From DASZFV01 sp035549075 (GTDB lineage Bacteria > Myxococcota_A > Polyangia > Fen-1088), in the NCBI GenBank assembly GCA_035549075.1, contig DASZRT010000068.1, positions 77,526 through 141,525 on the forward strand: a stretch of DNA of 64,000 nucleotides, written 5' to 3'. The position numbers and the translations under genes are program-made. Shown here piece by piece: positions 15,705 through 23,915 of the stretch. Position 1 is the first letter of the stretch. Every line of letters starts with the position of its first letter. A model generated the notes under the pieces. That model saw nothing but the letters and a program-made list of their open reading frames with translations. It ran no database searches and was not told the origin of the DNA.

Positions 15705-16694
15705 GTGGCCGTCGTCGTCGCGATCATCCTCTGCGCGCTCGCCTTCGATTACATCAACGGCTTTCACGACGCCGCGAACTCGATCGCGACGATCGTCTCG
15801 ACGCGGGTCCTGACCCCGAAGCGCGCCGTCGCCTGGGCGGCGTTCTTCAACTTCATCGCCTTCGTCGTGTTCCCGCTGCACGTGGCGCACACGATCGGCA
15901 AAGGCGTCATCGATCCCAAGATCGTCGACGACGCGGTGCTCGTGGGCGCGCTCGGCGGCGCGATCGCCTGGAACCTCATCACGTGGTGGTACGGCCTGCC
16001 GTCGAGCTCGTCGCACGCGCTCGTGGGCGGCCTGCTGGGCGCGGGCATCTCGAAGGGCGGCTTCGCCGTCGTGCAAACGTCGGGCGTCTTGAAGATCGCG
16101 CTCTTCATCGTGCTGTCGCCCGTGCTGGGGCTCGTGCTCGGCGGCGGCATGATGGTGCTGGTCGCGTGGACGTTCCGACGCGTCCAACCGGGGCGCATCG
16201 ACCGCTGGTTCCGCCGGCTGCAGTTCGTCTCGGCGGCGATGTTCAGCCTCGGTCACGGCGCCAACGACGCGCAGAAGACGATGGGGATCATCCTCGCGCT
16301 CCTCGTCGCCAAGGGTTACGTCGGCGCCAACGCCGAGGTCCCGCTCTGGGTCATCCTCGCGAGCCAGGTGGCGATGGGCGCCGGCACGCTCTCGGGCGGG
16401 TGGCGCATCGTCAAGACGATGGGCATGCGCCTCACGAAGCTCAAGCCGGTCGGCGGCTTCTGCGCCGAGACCGGCGCGGCCGGGATGCTGTTCATCGCGA
16501 GCGCGCTCGGCATCCCCGTGTCGACGACGCATACGATCACGGGCGGCATCGTCGGCGTCGGCGTCGTCAACAACCTCGCCAGCGTTCGCTGGACGGTCGC
16601 GCTGCGGATCGTCTGGGCCTGGCTGCTCACGATCCAGGCGGCGGCCCTCATCGCGGCCATCGTCTACTTCGCGGCGCGCCGGCTGGGGCTCTAG
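15705..16694 (+). CDS. pit: Pit family inorganic phosphate transporter
   Basis: A 329-residue integral membrane protein with about ten hydrophobic segments. The two inverted PHO-4 signatures are present: DYINGFHDAANSIATIVSTR near the N-terminus and SLGHGANDAQKTMGI in the second half. The GTG at 15705, eight bases after the DUF47 stop, gives a start just before the first helix; the longer open frame upstream is antisense or shadow. It would import phosphate as a metal-phosphate complex driven by the proton gradient, at low affinity. Genes 13638-16694 form one phosphate-linked run, with PhoU and DUF47 the likely controllers of this transporter. Confidence 0.93.
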   Translation: MAVVVAIILCALAFDYINGFHDAANSIATIVSTRVLTPKRAVAWAAFFNFIAFVVFPLHVAHTIGKGVIDPKIVDDAVLVGALGGAIAWNLITWWYGLPSSSSHALVGGLLGAGISKGGFAVVQTSGVLKIALFIVLSPVLGLVLGGGMMVLVAWTFRRVQPGRIDRWFRRLQFVSAAMFSLGHGANDAQKTMGIILALLVAKGYVGANAEVPLWVILASQVAMGAGTLSGGWRIVKTMGMRLTKLKPVGGFCAETGAAGMLFIASALGIPVSTTHTITGGIVGVGVVNNLASVRWTVALRIVWAWLLTIQAAALIAAIVYFAARRLGL

Positions 16695-16709
16695 ACCAGC
16701 TCTAGACCA
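16688..16709. repeat. 11-base tandem repeat carrying the stop codons of two convergent genes
   Basis: GCTCTAGACCA occurs at 16688-16698 and again at 16699-16709. The TAG of pit (16692-16694) lies in the first copy and the TAG of the dioxygenase gene, read on the minus strand (16702-16704), lies in the second. CTAG reads as a TAG on both strands, so the duplication supplied a stop for each gene. There is no room for a separate terminator between them. Confidence 0.55.
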
Positions 16710-17850
16710 AGGCCGCTGCGCCGAGCGGCGGCTCGCTCGCCGCGAGGTTGCACTGGTGGTAGATGCGCACGTCGTTCGGGCGCAACGAGCCGACGACGCT
16801 GTGCCAGACGGCGCGGTTGTGAAAGATCACGAGATCGCCGTCGCGCCACGCGTGCGCGTAGACGCGCGAGGGCGCGATCCCCGGGCGCATGATCTCGTAG
16901 AGCAGGCGGCGGCACTCGGCGAGATCGCCCACGGGCTTGCCGTCGACGACGAGATCTTCGACGCAGTAGGCGTGCAGCTGCAGCGCGCGCTGGCCCGTGA
17001 GCGGGTTCTTCCACACGAGCGGCAGCGCCGTGATCTTCGAGGCCTCCCACGGCGGCAGCTCGGCGCGCGACAGCTCGCGCCCCTCCGACACGAGGCCGAG
17101 GCCGTTCGAACGGGCGCGCGCGTTGCGCATCCACACGTACGGGTGCGGCGCGTAGCGGGCCACGGTCTTGTCGACCCAGGCGCGTTGTTCGGGCGCGAGC
17201 AGCTCGTAGGCCTTCGCGCCCGACACGAAGGCCGTCGTGCCCAGCGTGACGTCGAGCGAATCGCCCGTGCCGTCGTCGTAGACGACCGTCTCTTGGCGCG
17301 CCTCGGGCACCTTGAGCGCGAGCAGCGTCGTCACCTTGGGCGGGTGCAAGTCGTAGAGCGCGGCGTCGATGTGCCAGCGGTAGAAGCGCGTGAGGCCGCT
17401 CGCCTCGTCCTCGTCGCTGAGCGGCTGCAAATGAAACGAGCGGTGCGACGGGTGGTGCAGCTCGACGGGAGGCAGGCCCTCGTGATCGGTCACGCGCCCG
17501 TTGCCGAGCAGCTTCACCTGCGGCCAATCGGGGATCGACACGAGGTCCTGCACGAGCACGCTCTGCTTCATGATGTCGGGCCGGTTGCCGTGCCCGTAGC
17601 TCGTGACCTTCGGATCGAAGCGGCGCGTGAGCTCGTACTGCGCGCGCGGAGACAGGTGCTCTTGGCCGCGCACGACGACGACGGCGTGAGTCAGCACGGC
17701 GCGCTCGAGCGCGGCGAAGGTCGCGTCGTCGAGGCGCTCGGGCGTCAGGTCGATGAAGCCGACGTCGGCGCCGAAGGTCACCTCGGCACCTCCACCCGTC
17801 AGCGGCTTCGTGGGCAGATCCGCACTGGCCTCGAACGCAGCGGTGCTCAT
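16702..17850 (-). CDS. XanA-like Fe(II)/2-oxoglutarate-dependent xanthine dioxygenase
   Basis: A 382-residue TauD/TfdA-fold protein. The iron triad is His160-x-Asp162 (WHIDAALYDLHPP) and His350 (NRAVWHSV); Arg362 (DVRIYHQCN) should bind 2-oxoglutarate. Block by block it matches what I remember of fungal XanA: FDPKVTSYGHG, VKLLGNGRV, RFYRWHIDAALY, YDDGTGDSLDV, YAPHPYVWM, NGLGLVSEGREL and a TRFYRWH-to-HSVVG distance of the same size. XanA hydroxylates xanthine to urate using 2-oxoglutarate and O2. The gene is the last of the purine operon, 62 bases after the CitE-like gene, where a molybdenum xanthine dehydrogenase would normally appear. The assignment to xanthine is inference from family resemblance plus context. 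Confidence 0.85.
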   Translation of the reverse strand: MSTAAFEASADLPTKPLTGGGAEVTFGADVGFIDLTPERLDDATFAALERAVLTHAVVVVRGQEHLSPRAQYELTRRFDPKVTSYGHGNRPDIMKQSVLVQDLVSIPDWPQVKLLGNGRVTDHEGLPPVELHHPSHRSFHLQPLSDEDEASGLTRFYRWHIDAALYDLHPPKVTTLLALKVPEARQETVVYDDGTGDSLDVTLGTTAFVSGAKAYELLAPEQRAWVDKTVARYAPHPYVWMRNARARSNGLGLVSEGRELSRAELPPWEASKITALPLVWKNPLTGQRALQLHAYCVEDLVVDGKPVGDLAECRRLLYEIMRPGIAPSRVYAHAWRDGDLVIFHNRAVWHSVVGSLRPNDVRIYHQCNLAASEPPLGAAALV

Positions 17851-17912
17851 CGGCCGAAATCTCAGCACGCGGCCGGCGTGCGCGACGTTTCCGGTTCGCG
17901 CGAATCGTGTAA

Positions 17913-19250
17913 CTACCCCGTACGCAGGCGCTCGCGGCGGGTCGCGAGGATCTTCGCGAACGAGCGCAGCGCGACCTCTTCGCGCCGAAGGCCCGTCTGC
18001 TCGAGGTCGGCCGCGTCGATCGCGCCCGAGTTCAACGCGCGCAGAAAGTAGTTGAGCAGGCCCTGCCCCGTCGCCGCGTCGTCGAACACGTCGCCCACGA
18101 GCGTCGCCTGCGCGGCCTTCTCGACGAAGTTGCGCAGGCGCTCGGCGGCGGCGGCGAAGCCCTCGAGGAAGAAGCCGAAGCAGGTCGCGTACCGAACGGC
18201 CAGCTGCCCCGGGTGCAGATCCCAACCTTGATAGAAGCCGCCTTCGAGCGAGTGGCGGATGTGGCGGCGCGACAAACGCCACGCCGCGTGCACGACGGCG
18301 CGGTTCTGCTGCGCCTGTTCGGCCGTGAGGGCGTCGCCGCGGTTCGGGCCCACGGGCATGACGTTGGTGGCGCCGTCGCTGAGGAACACGCCCGTGCCCG
18401 CGTACGCCAGCATCATGAGGCCCTTCGCGAGATCGCACCACGGGTGATCCATGACCTGGTACGCGGCCGTGATGTTGCACGAGGCGGTGAAGTCGTAGGT
18501 GCCGAGGTGGGCGCCGCGGCAGCGGCCCTCGCACGCGTCGAGAAACTCGGGCAGCGGCGAGCGGCCGTCGCGTCCCAGCAGCGCCTGCGTCGTCTCGATC
18601 ATGATCTCCATGCGGAGGCTGCCCGCGGGCAGGCCGTGGCGCGCCTCGAGCCCTTCGAGCAGGCGCACGAGCGTGCGCGGCTGCTCGGCGATCTGGACCT
18701 TGGGCAGCGTGACGACGAAGTTCTCGGGCAAGCGGCCGGACGTCGAGGCGAGCAACGTGTCGACGAAGAGCTCCAGCGTGCGCGCGCCGCGCGCCTGCCA
18801 CTCGGCGCCGAACGACTTGATGCGGATGCCGATGAACGGCGGCAGCAGTCCTTCGGCCAAGCCGCGGGCCACCTCGCGCGCCGCCGCGACGGCGGTCTCG
18901 TCCTCGTCGGCGTCGGCGCGCGCGCCGTAGCCGTCCTCGAAGTCGATGCGAAAGTCCTCGACGGGCTCGCGCTTCAGCTTGGCGACGACGCGCTCGTACA
19001 CCGTCGTCGCGAGCGGATCGGTCGCGTGCGCGAAGCCGACGGCCTCGGCGAACGTTGGTGCGTCGGGCGCGTAGGTCGTCATGTGGCGCAGCGCGAGCTC
19101 ACCCAGGCGGCGCGTCGTCTCGGCCTTGTAGAGGTGCGCGCCGCCGTAGACGGTGTGGATGGGTTGGCGAGCGGGCGAATCGCCCGGGTACGCGCGCGCG
19201 AAGGCGCGGTTGGCGTCGGCGAGCGCGTCGAGGTGAGGCTTCATGTCCAT
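17913..19250 (-). CDS. CitE-like (HpcH/HpaI superfamily) lyase, DUF6986-type
   Basis: A 445-residue protein related to the citrate lyase beta/HpcH aldolase TIM barrels. Metal-site motifs are VEDFRIDFEDGYG (Asp/Glu pair), RMEIMIETTQALLG (Glu) and GAHLGTYDFTASC (Asp). It also has HTVYGGAHLYK near the N-terminus and SLEGGFYQGWDLHPGQLAVR near the C-terminus, as I recall for DUF6986 proteins found beside allantoin genes in actinobacteria. Family enzymes make or break C-C bonds, often with glyoxylate. Since allantoicase produces ureidoglycolate and then glyoxylate, this enzyme may consume one of them; that is inference. It starts two bases after the 5-hydroxyisourate hydrolase stop. Confidence 0.75.
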   Translation of the reverse strand: MDMKPHLDALADANRAFARAYPGDSPARQPIHTVYGGAHLYKAETTRRLGELALRHMTTYAPDAPTFAEAVGFAHATDPLATTVYERVVAKLKREPVEDFRIDFEDGYGARADADEDETAVAAAREVARGLAEGLLPPFIGIRIKSFGAEWQARGARTLELFVDTLLASTSGRLPENFVVTLPKVQIAEQPRTLVRLLEGLEARHGLPAGSLRMEIMIETTQALLGRDGRSPLPEFLDACEGRCRGAHLGTYDFTASCNITAAYQVMDHPWCDLAKGLMMLAYAGTGVFLSDGATNVMPVGPNRGDALTAEQAQQNRAVVHAAWRLSRRHIRHSLEGGFYQGWDLHPGQLAVRYATCFGFFLEGFAAAAERLRNFVEKAAQATLVGDVFDDAATGQGLLNYFLRALNSGAIDAADLEQTGLRREEVALRSFAKILATRRERLRTG

Positions 19251-19252
19251 CG

Positions 19253-19603
19253 TCAGCTCCCCCGGTACGTCGAGTAGCCGAACGGCGAGAGCAGCAACGG
19301 CACGTGATGATGCTGATCGGGCGCCGTGACCTCGAACGTGACCTGCACGCGCGGGTAGAAGGCCTCGCGCCCCGTCGCCGCGAAGTACGCGCCGGTTTGA
19401 AACGTGAGGCGGTAGACGCCCGCGGCCAGCGGCGCGCCGTCGAGCAGATCGGCGACGCGGCCGTCGTCGTCGGTGGCCGTCGACGTGACGATCACGGTGC
19501 CGCCGCCCGCGGACGCCGGGGGCAAGAGATCGAGGCGAACGGCGACGCCGGCGGCCGGGCGGCCGAGCGCGACGTCGAGCACGTGCGTCGAGATGCGTTT
19601 CAT
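19253..19603 (-). CDS. uraH: 5-hydroxyisourate hydrolase (transthyretin-like)
   Basis: A 116-residue protein with the full family pattern. It starts ISTHVLDVALGRPA (catalytic His7), has YFAATGREAFYPRVQVTF in the middle, and ends HHHVPLLLSPFGYSTYRGS with the diagnostic YRGS C-terminus. It hydrolyses 5-hydroxyisourate, the product of urate oxidation, to OHCU. The ATG overlaps the stop of the decarboxylase gene by four bases (ATGA). No signal peptide is present, so it acts in the cytoplasm. The presence of this enzyme shows that the operon makes 5-hydroxyisourate and therefore must contain a urate-oxidising activity. Confidence 0.97.
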   Translation of the reverse strand: MKRISTHVLDVALGRPAAGVAVRLDLLPPASAGGGTVIVTSTATDDDGRVADLLDGAPLAAGVYRLTFQTGAYFAATGREAFYPRVQVTFEVTAPDQHHHVPLLLSPFGYSTYRGS

Positions 19604-20118
19604 GAGGCCAGCTTCTCCAATCGAAGGTGCGTGATCTTCGCCTGCTCGGCGGCGGCGACGTCGAGCTCGCGTTCGGGATCGTTCGGCAAGCGCGCCTCGA
19701 GCAACGCGAGCATTTCGTCCGCGCTCTTGCCCGTGGCGCACACGATGAAGATGTACCCGAAGCGCGCGAAGTAGCGCTCGTTGGCGGAGACGAGCGCGGC
19801 GCGCGTCTCGGCGCCGGCGTCGGCGACGCGCGCTTGTTCTTGGCTCGACCACGCTTGCGCCTCCGGCGCCGCCACGGCGGTGGCGCTGCCGCCGATGCGC
19901 GGGTGGTGCGCGAACGCTTCGAGGACGTCGTCGCGCTTCATCGCCGCCCAGACCTCGTCGGCGCTCGCGTGCAACACGGACGTCGAGGAGAACGGCCGCC
20001 GCGCGAGCATGCCGGTGACCCAGCGCGCGGCGCCGCAACAGCGCGTGAGCGCGGCGCGCGCGTCGGCTTCGTTCAGCGCGTTGAGCACGGCGTGCGGCTC
20101 AGGCGACCATTCAAGCAT
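19600..20118 (-). CDS. uraD: OHCU decarboxylase (2-oxo-4-hydroxy-4-carboxy-5-ureidoimidazoline decarboxylase)
   Basis: A 172-residue helical protein. Diagnostic blocks are AHHPRIGG with the catalytic His, WSSQEQARVADAG with the catalytic Glu, FARFGYIFIVCATGKSADEM and LPNDPERELDVAAAEQAKIT. It decarboxylates OHCU stereospecifically to S-allantoin, directly after the 5-hydroxyisourate hydrolase step. The start at 20118 overlaps the end of the allantoicase gene by eight bases, and its stop overlaps the hydrolase start by four, so the three are translationally coupled. The longer open frame upstream is a shadow of the allantoicase gene. Confidence 0.95.
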   Translation of the reverse strand: MLEWSPEPHAVLNALNEADARAALTRCCGAARWVTGMLARRPFSSTSVLHASADEVWAAMKRDDVLEAFAHHPRIGGSATAVAAPEAQAWSSQEQARVADAGAETRAALVSANERYFARFGYIFIVCATGKSADEMLALLEARLPNDPERELDVAAAEQAKITHLRLEKLAS

Positions 20119-21154
20119 GTTGCCGGCCCCACACGCGCAGCCGCGCGACGCCGCCGTCGGGGAAGATGTCGAGGCGCACGTGCGTCGCGGCCGCTCCCGC
20201 GGCCACCGCGAAGAAGTGACGGGCGTCCGCGCCGAGCCGCGACTCGGCCACCAACGGACGCCAACCTCCCGCGGCGAGGACCTCGGTGATGCGCGCGCCC
20301 GCGGGCGCGTCGATGGCGGCCAGCGCGCAGCGTTCGGGGAAGTTCCCTTTGAAGTGCCGCGTGTCGACCTCGACGACCGCGGGCGCACCGCGCGCGCCGA
20401 GCGCGACGAGGATCCAATCGTGACCGGGCCCGCGACGCCGGCGCGTCTCCCACCCGCCGCCCATGTCGTCGGGCCGCCCCGGCAACAGCAGGTTGTTCAT
20501 GGGACCGAAGAACGCGTCCGAGCACGCGAGCGCGCGGCCGCCGTTACGCAGCGCCGCGAGGTCGCGCAGCTCGGGGGTGACGTGCGCGCGCGTTTCGACG
20601 TCGAGCTCGGGCGCCGCCTCCCACTGAGGCGCGACGCGGCCGAACACGCGCAGCCGCGCGACGCCCCCGTCGGGGAAGACGTTGAGCCGCACGTGCGTGA
20701 CCGGACTGGACGCGCGCGCCGCAAACAGGTTCTGCGCGTCGGGTCGCAACGGCGCTTGATCGAGCAGCGGCTTCCACGCGACGCGCGCGAGCGCCGCGGC
20801 GTCGGCGCCAGGCGCCCACGCGCCATCAATCGAAGCGAACGGCGGGTGGTTGCCCACGAAGTGAGCCGTGTCGACGTCGAAGCCCACGACCTCGCCCGGC
20901 GCGCCGAGCGCGACCACGCAGGAGTCGGCGGCGTCGAGGCCCGTGCCGCGCTTGCGGCGGCTCTCCCACCCGTCCATCCACTTGCCGCGGTCGGTGAACT
21001 TGCCGGGGACGAACACGGCGCGGCCCGGCTTCACCAGATTTTGCGCCTCGGCGAAGAACTCGTCGGTCGCGACGACCGCGCGCCCGCCCAGCTCTTCGGC
21101 GGCGAGATCGACGAGGCCCGAGAACGTCGCGGCGGAAGTGGAGGTCGTGGTCAT
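20111..21154 (-). CDS. alc: Allantoicase
   Basis: A 347-residue protein made of two allantoicase repeats, each ending in an almost identical strand pair: NVFPDGGVARLRVFGR in the first and DIFPDGGVARLRVWGR in the second. Other family blocks are DGWESRRKRG, FDVDTAHFVGNHPP, MGGGWETRRRRGPGHDW and VDTRHFKGNFPE. It converts allantoate to S-ureidoglycolate and urea. The ATG at 21154 overlaps the allantoinase stop by four bases. Upstream frame extension to 21667 is antisense or shadow sequence. No ureidoglycolate lyase gene is recognisable in the window. Confidence 0.95.
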   Translation of the reverse strand: MTTTSTSAATFSGLVDLAAEELGGRAVVATDEFFAEAQNLVKPGRAVFVPGKFTDRGKWMDGWESRRKRGTGLDAADSCVVALGAPGEVVGFDVDTAHFVGNHPPFASIDGAWAPGADAAALARVAWKPLLDQAPLRPDAQNLFAARASSPVTHVRLNVFPDGGVARLRVFGRVAPQWEAAPELDVETRAHVTPELRDLAALRNGGRALACSDAFFGPMNNLLLPGRPDDMGGGWETRRRRGPGHDWILVALGARGAPAVVEVDTRHFKGNFPERCALAAIDAPAGARITEVLAAGGWRPLVAESRLGADARHFFAVAAGAAATHVRLDIFPDGGVARLRVWGRQHA

Positions 21155-22500
21155 GCGCGCGTGTCTCTCCTCAAGAGCGGCGCCCCGACAGGACCCGCCG
21201 GGTGCTTCCCCCCATCGTAAACCACGCGCCCGCGCAGCCACGTCTTCTCGACGCGCCCGAAGAGACGCCGGCCCACGTACGGCGAGACCTTGTGCTTGAA
21301 GTGCAGCCCGTCCGCAGCGACGTCGAGCCCGGCGTCGGGATCCCACGCCACGAGATCGGCGTCGAACCCGGACGCGATGCGCCCTTTTCGCTTCGACACG
21401 CCCGCGAGCGCCGCCGGCCGCGCGCTCATCCAAGTCGCGAGCGCGCCGACATCGGCGCCGCGGCGCCGCGCCTCGGTCCACACGGCGGGCAGCCCGAGCT
21501 GCAGCGACGCGATGCCGCCCCACGCCGCCGCGAAGTCGCCGCGCTCGCGCTGCTTGAGCGCGGGCGTGCACGGGCTGTGGTCGCTCACGACGAGATCGAT
21601 GACGCCGTCCATGAGCCCGCGCCACAGCGCCTCGCGGTTGCGGTGCTCGCGGATGGGCGGCGCGCACTTGAACTCGGTCGCGCCGTCAGGGACGGCCTCG
21701 GCCTCGAGGCACAGGTAGTGCGGGCACGTCTCGACGGTGAGCGGCAGGCCTTCGTCCTTGGCGCGCGCGATCTGCGCGAGCGACGACGCCGACGACAGGT
21801 GAACGACGTGCACGGCGCAGCCGGTCTCTCGCATGAGCCGGATCAGCAGCGCGATCGCCGCGTCCTCCATGGCGGCGGGCCGCGAATGGAGGTACGTCGA
21901 GTAGTGGCGCGGATCGCCCGCCGTCGAAACGCCGTCGAGGTCGAGCTCGGCGTGGGCGAGCAGCGGCAGGCCCGCGTCGCGCAGCACGGGCATGGCGGCG
22001 CGCAGGTCGGCTTCGGTGGCGTTGGGGAACTCGTCGATGCCCGAGTGCACGAGGAACGCCTTGCACCCGAGCGCCCCCGCCTCGGCGAGCGCCGCGAGCT
22101 CGCGCGCGTTGCCCGGCACGACGCCGCCCCAGAAGCCGACGTCGACGTGCAGCTGTCCTGCAGTCGCGCGCAGCTTCTCTTCGAGCGCCGCGCGCGTCGT
22201 CGTCACGGGCAGGCAGTTGAGCGGCATGTCGACGAGCGTCGTCACGCCGCCGGCCGCCGCGGCGCGCGTGGCCGTCGCGAAGCCCTCCCAGTCGGTTCGG
22301 CCCGGCTCGTTGACGTGGACGTGCGCGTCGACGAGCCCCGGCGCGAGCACGCGCGCGCCCAGATCCTCGACGCGGACGTCGCCCTCCATCGTGGCCGCGC
22401 CCGACAGCACGTCGAGGATGCGGCCGTCCTCGACGACCACCGTCGCGGGCCCGACGCCGTCCGGGCCCACGACGCGCGCGCTCCGCAGCCCGAACCTCAA
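21151..22500 (-). CDS. allB: Allantoinase
   Basis: A 449-residue cyclic amidohydrolase. The dinuclear metal ligands are in place: His60 and His62 (GLVDAHVHVNEPG), carbamylated Lys147 (GCKAFLVHSG), His183 (LLAHAELD), His234 (HVVHLSSA) and Asp307 (VVSDHSPCT). It opens the hydantoin ring of allantoin to give allantoate. Translation should start at the TTG at 22500: a near-perfect ribosome-binding site (AAGGAGGTGG) lies four bases upstream, and the TTG overlaps the stop of the monooxygenase gene as TTGA. The HxH-to-Asp spacing equals that of known bacterial allantoinases. Confidence 0.96.
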   Translation of the reverse strand: MRFGLRSARVVGPDGVGPATVVVEDGRILDVLSGAATMEGDVRVEDLGARVLAPGLVDAHVHVNEPGRTDWEGFATATRAAAAGGVTTLVDMPLNCLPVTTTRAALEEKLRATAGQLHVDVGFWGGVVPGNARELAALAEAGALGCKAFLVHSGIDEFPNATEADLRAAMPVLRDAGLPLLAHAELDLDGVSTAGDPRHYSTYLHSRPAAMEDAAIALLIRLMRETGCAVHVVHLSSASSLAQIARAKDEGLPLTVETCPHYLCLEAEAVPDGATEFKCAPPIREHRNREALWRGLMDGVIDLVVSDHSPCTPALKQRERGDFAAAWGGIASLQLGLPAVWTEARRRGADVGALATWMSARPAALAGVSKRKGRIASGFDADLVAWDPDAGLDVAADGLHFKHKVSPYVGRRLFGRVEKTWLRGRVVYDGGKHPAGPVGAPLLRRDTRA

Positions 22501-23915
22501 AACTCCACCTCCTTGAAGGTGCGCAGGCTCTCGAAGTGCCGCTCGCGATCCTCGACGAAGAACGACGACGTGATGCCACCTACGAGGCGCGGGATCGAGT
22601 ACTTCATGCCCGAGATGCTCGCGCCGCCGAAGCCCATGCTCGGCAGCCCGCCGAACGTGAAGTTGAACAGCGTGCGCACCCACGGCGCGGCGCCCGGCAC
22701 CTTCTCTGTGTGCTCGAAGCCGGGCCCGAGGTAAGGGTGGCGCAACAGATCGGCGCTTTCTTCACCGGGTGGCGGCGTGAAGCGGTCCGCCCAGCGCGCG
22801 ATGTGTTGCTCGACGTCGCGGAGCTCCGGACGCAACGACAGATCGGTCACGAAGCCGGTTCCCACGATCACGAAGTCGACCTCGTGCGACTCGCCAGAGG
22901 AGCTCTCGATGACGACGGCGTCGCCGCGCGCCTCGACGCCCGTCCACGAGCACCCCGCGTGCAACCGAAAGCCCGCGTGCGCCTGCGCGCGCTTGAGCGT
23001 ATCGGCCGGCGGCAGCTGTCCCATGCGCAGGATCTGCCGAATGAAGCGCCACTTGTCGGCGTCGGGCAAATCGCCGGCGTGCCGCAAGAACCCGACGAAC
23101 TCGGCCCAGCGGTAGGCGTTGACGTTGACGAGCGTCGGGCGGCGAAAGCACAGCGCGACCTCGCGCGCGCCGTGATCGAGCGCCGTCGCCGCGTTGTCGA
23201 AGGCCGACGCGCCCGCGCCCAGCACGGCGACGCGCTTGCCCGCGAGGGCCGCGAAGTCGATGTCCTCGCGCGTGTGCGCCCACCGCGTCTTGGGCAGCCC
23301 GTCGCGGATCATCGCCGGCACGTCCCACCGCCCCGAGCCGTCGATGCCCGTCGCGAGCACCACGCGCCGCGCGCGCAGCGTCTCGGTTTCGCCGGTATGC
23401 ACGTTGGTGCACGGTACATCCCAGGCCCCCGCGTCCCATCGCAAGGCGCCCACGCGCGTCTCGGCGCGCACGGGAATGTCGAGCGTGCGCCGGTACCACG
23501 CGAGGTACGCGGCCCACGTCTCCTTCGGGATGAGGCCCATCGTCTCCCAGCTGCCCGCGCCGTGCTGCGCCTCGTACCACGCGCGCGGCGTGAGGCTCGC
23601 GACGCCGAGGTCGGGCCCCGTGAGGTACTTCGGCGTGCGCAGCGTGCGCATGCGCGCGAAGTTGAGCCACGGTCCGGCGCGATCGAGCGGGTTCTCGTCG
23701 ACGACGAGCACGTTGGCGACGCGCTCGCGCGCGAGCCCGAACGCCGTCGCGAGCCCGCCCTGCCCCGCGCCCACTATCAAAACGTCCAGGACGTCGAGCA
23801 CGCCACCCGCACCGCCCGATTGCCGCGGCGGCATCCACGGCCGCCGCGGGTAATCGAGCAGCTCCAGGTCCGCGCGCACGCGCGCCGCGTGCCGCGCGAG
23901 CGCATCGTCGTTCAT
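22497..23915 (-). CDS. FAD/NAD(P)H-dependent monooxygenase, candidate urate hydroxylase (HpyO-like)
   Basis: A 472-residue flavoprotein with two Rossmann dinucleotide sites: GAGQGG at residues 49-54 for FAD and GAGASA at 233-238 for NAD(P)H, plus VVLATG (185-190) and VDFVIVGTGF near the C-terminus. This is the flavin-containing/N-hydroxylating monooxygenase architecture, unlike the HpxO aromatic-hydroxylase type. A nonhomologous FAD urate hydroxylase, HpyO, is known in Xanthomonas; length and layout here fit that idea, but I cannot align them. It lies between the importer genes and allantoinase in an operon that needs a urate oxidase and has no uricase. The start overlaps the binding-protein stop by one base (TGATG). 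Confidence 0.75.
   Translation of the reverse strand: MNDDALARHAARVRADLELLDYPRRPWMPPRQSGGAGGVLDVLDVLIVGAGQGGLATAFGLARERVANVLVVDENPLDRAGPWLNFARMRTLRTPKYLTGPDLGVASLTPRAWYEAQHGAGSWETMGLIPKETWAAYLAWYRRTLDIPVRAETRVGALRWDAGAWDVPCTNVHTGETETLRARRVVLATGIDGSGRWDVPAMIRDGLPKTRWAHTREDIDFAALAGKRVAVLGAGASAFDNAATALDHGAREVALCFRRPTLVNVNAYRWAEFVGFLRHAGDLPDADKWRFIRQILRMGQLPPADTLKRAQAHAGFRLHAGCSWTGVEARGDAVVIESSSGESHEVDFVIVGTGFVTDLSLRPELRDVEQHIARWADRFTPPPGEESADLLRHPYLGPGFEHTEKVPGAAPWVRTLFNFTFGGLPSMGFGGASISGMKYSIPRLVGGITSSFFVEDRERHFESLRTFKEVEF
22505..22514 (-). promoter_or_regulatory. Strong ribosome-binding site that fixes the allantoinase TTG start
   Basis: Read on the minus strand, AAGGAGGTGG ends four bases before the TTG at 22500 (seven bases from the GGAGG core). 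It lies inside the last codons of the upstream monooxygenase gene. The strength of this site compensates for the rare start codon. Confidence 0.8.
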
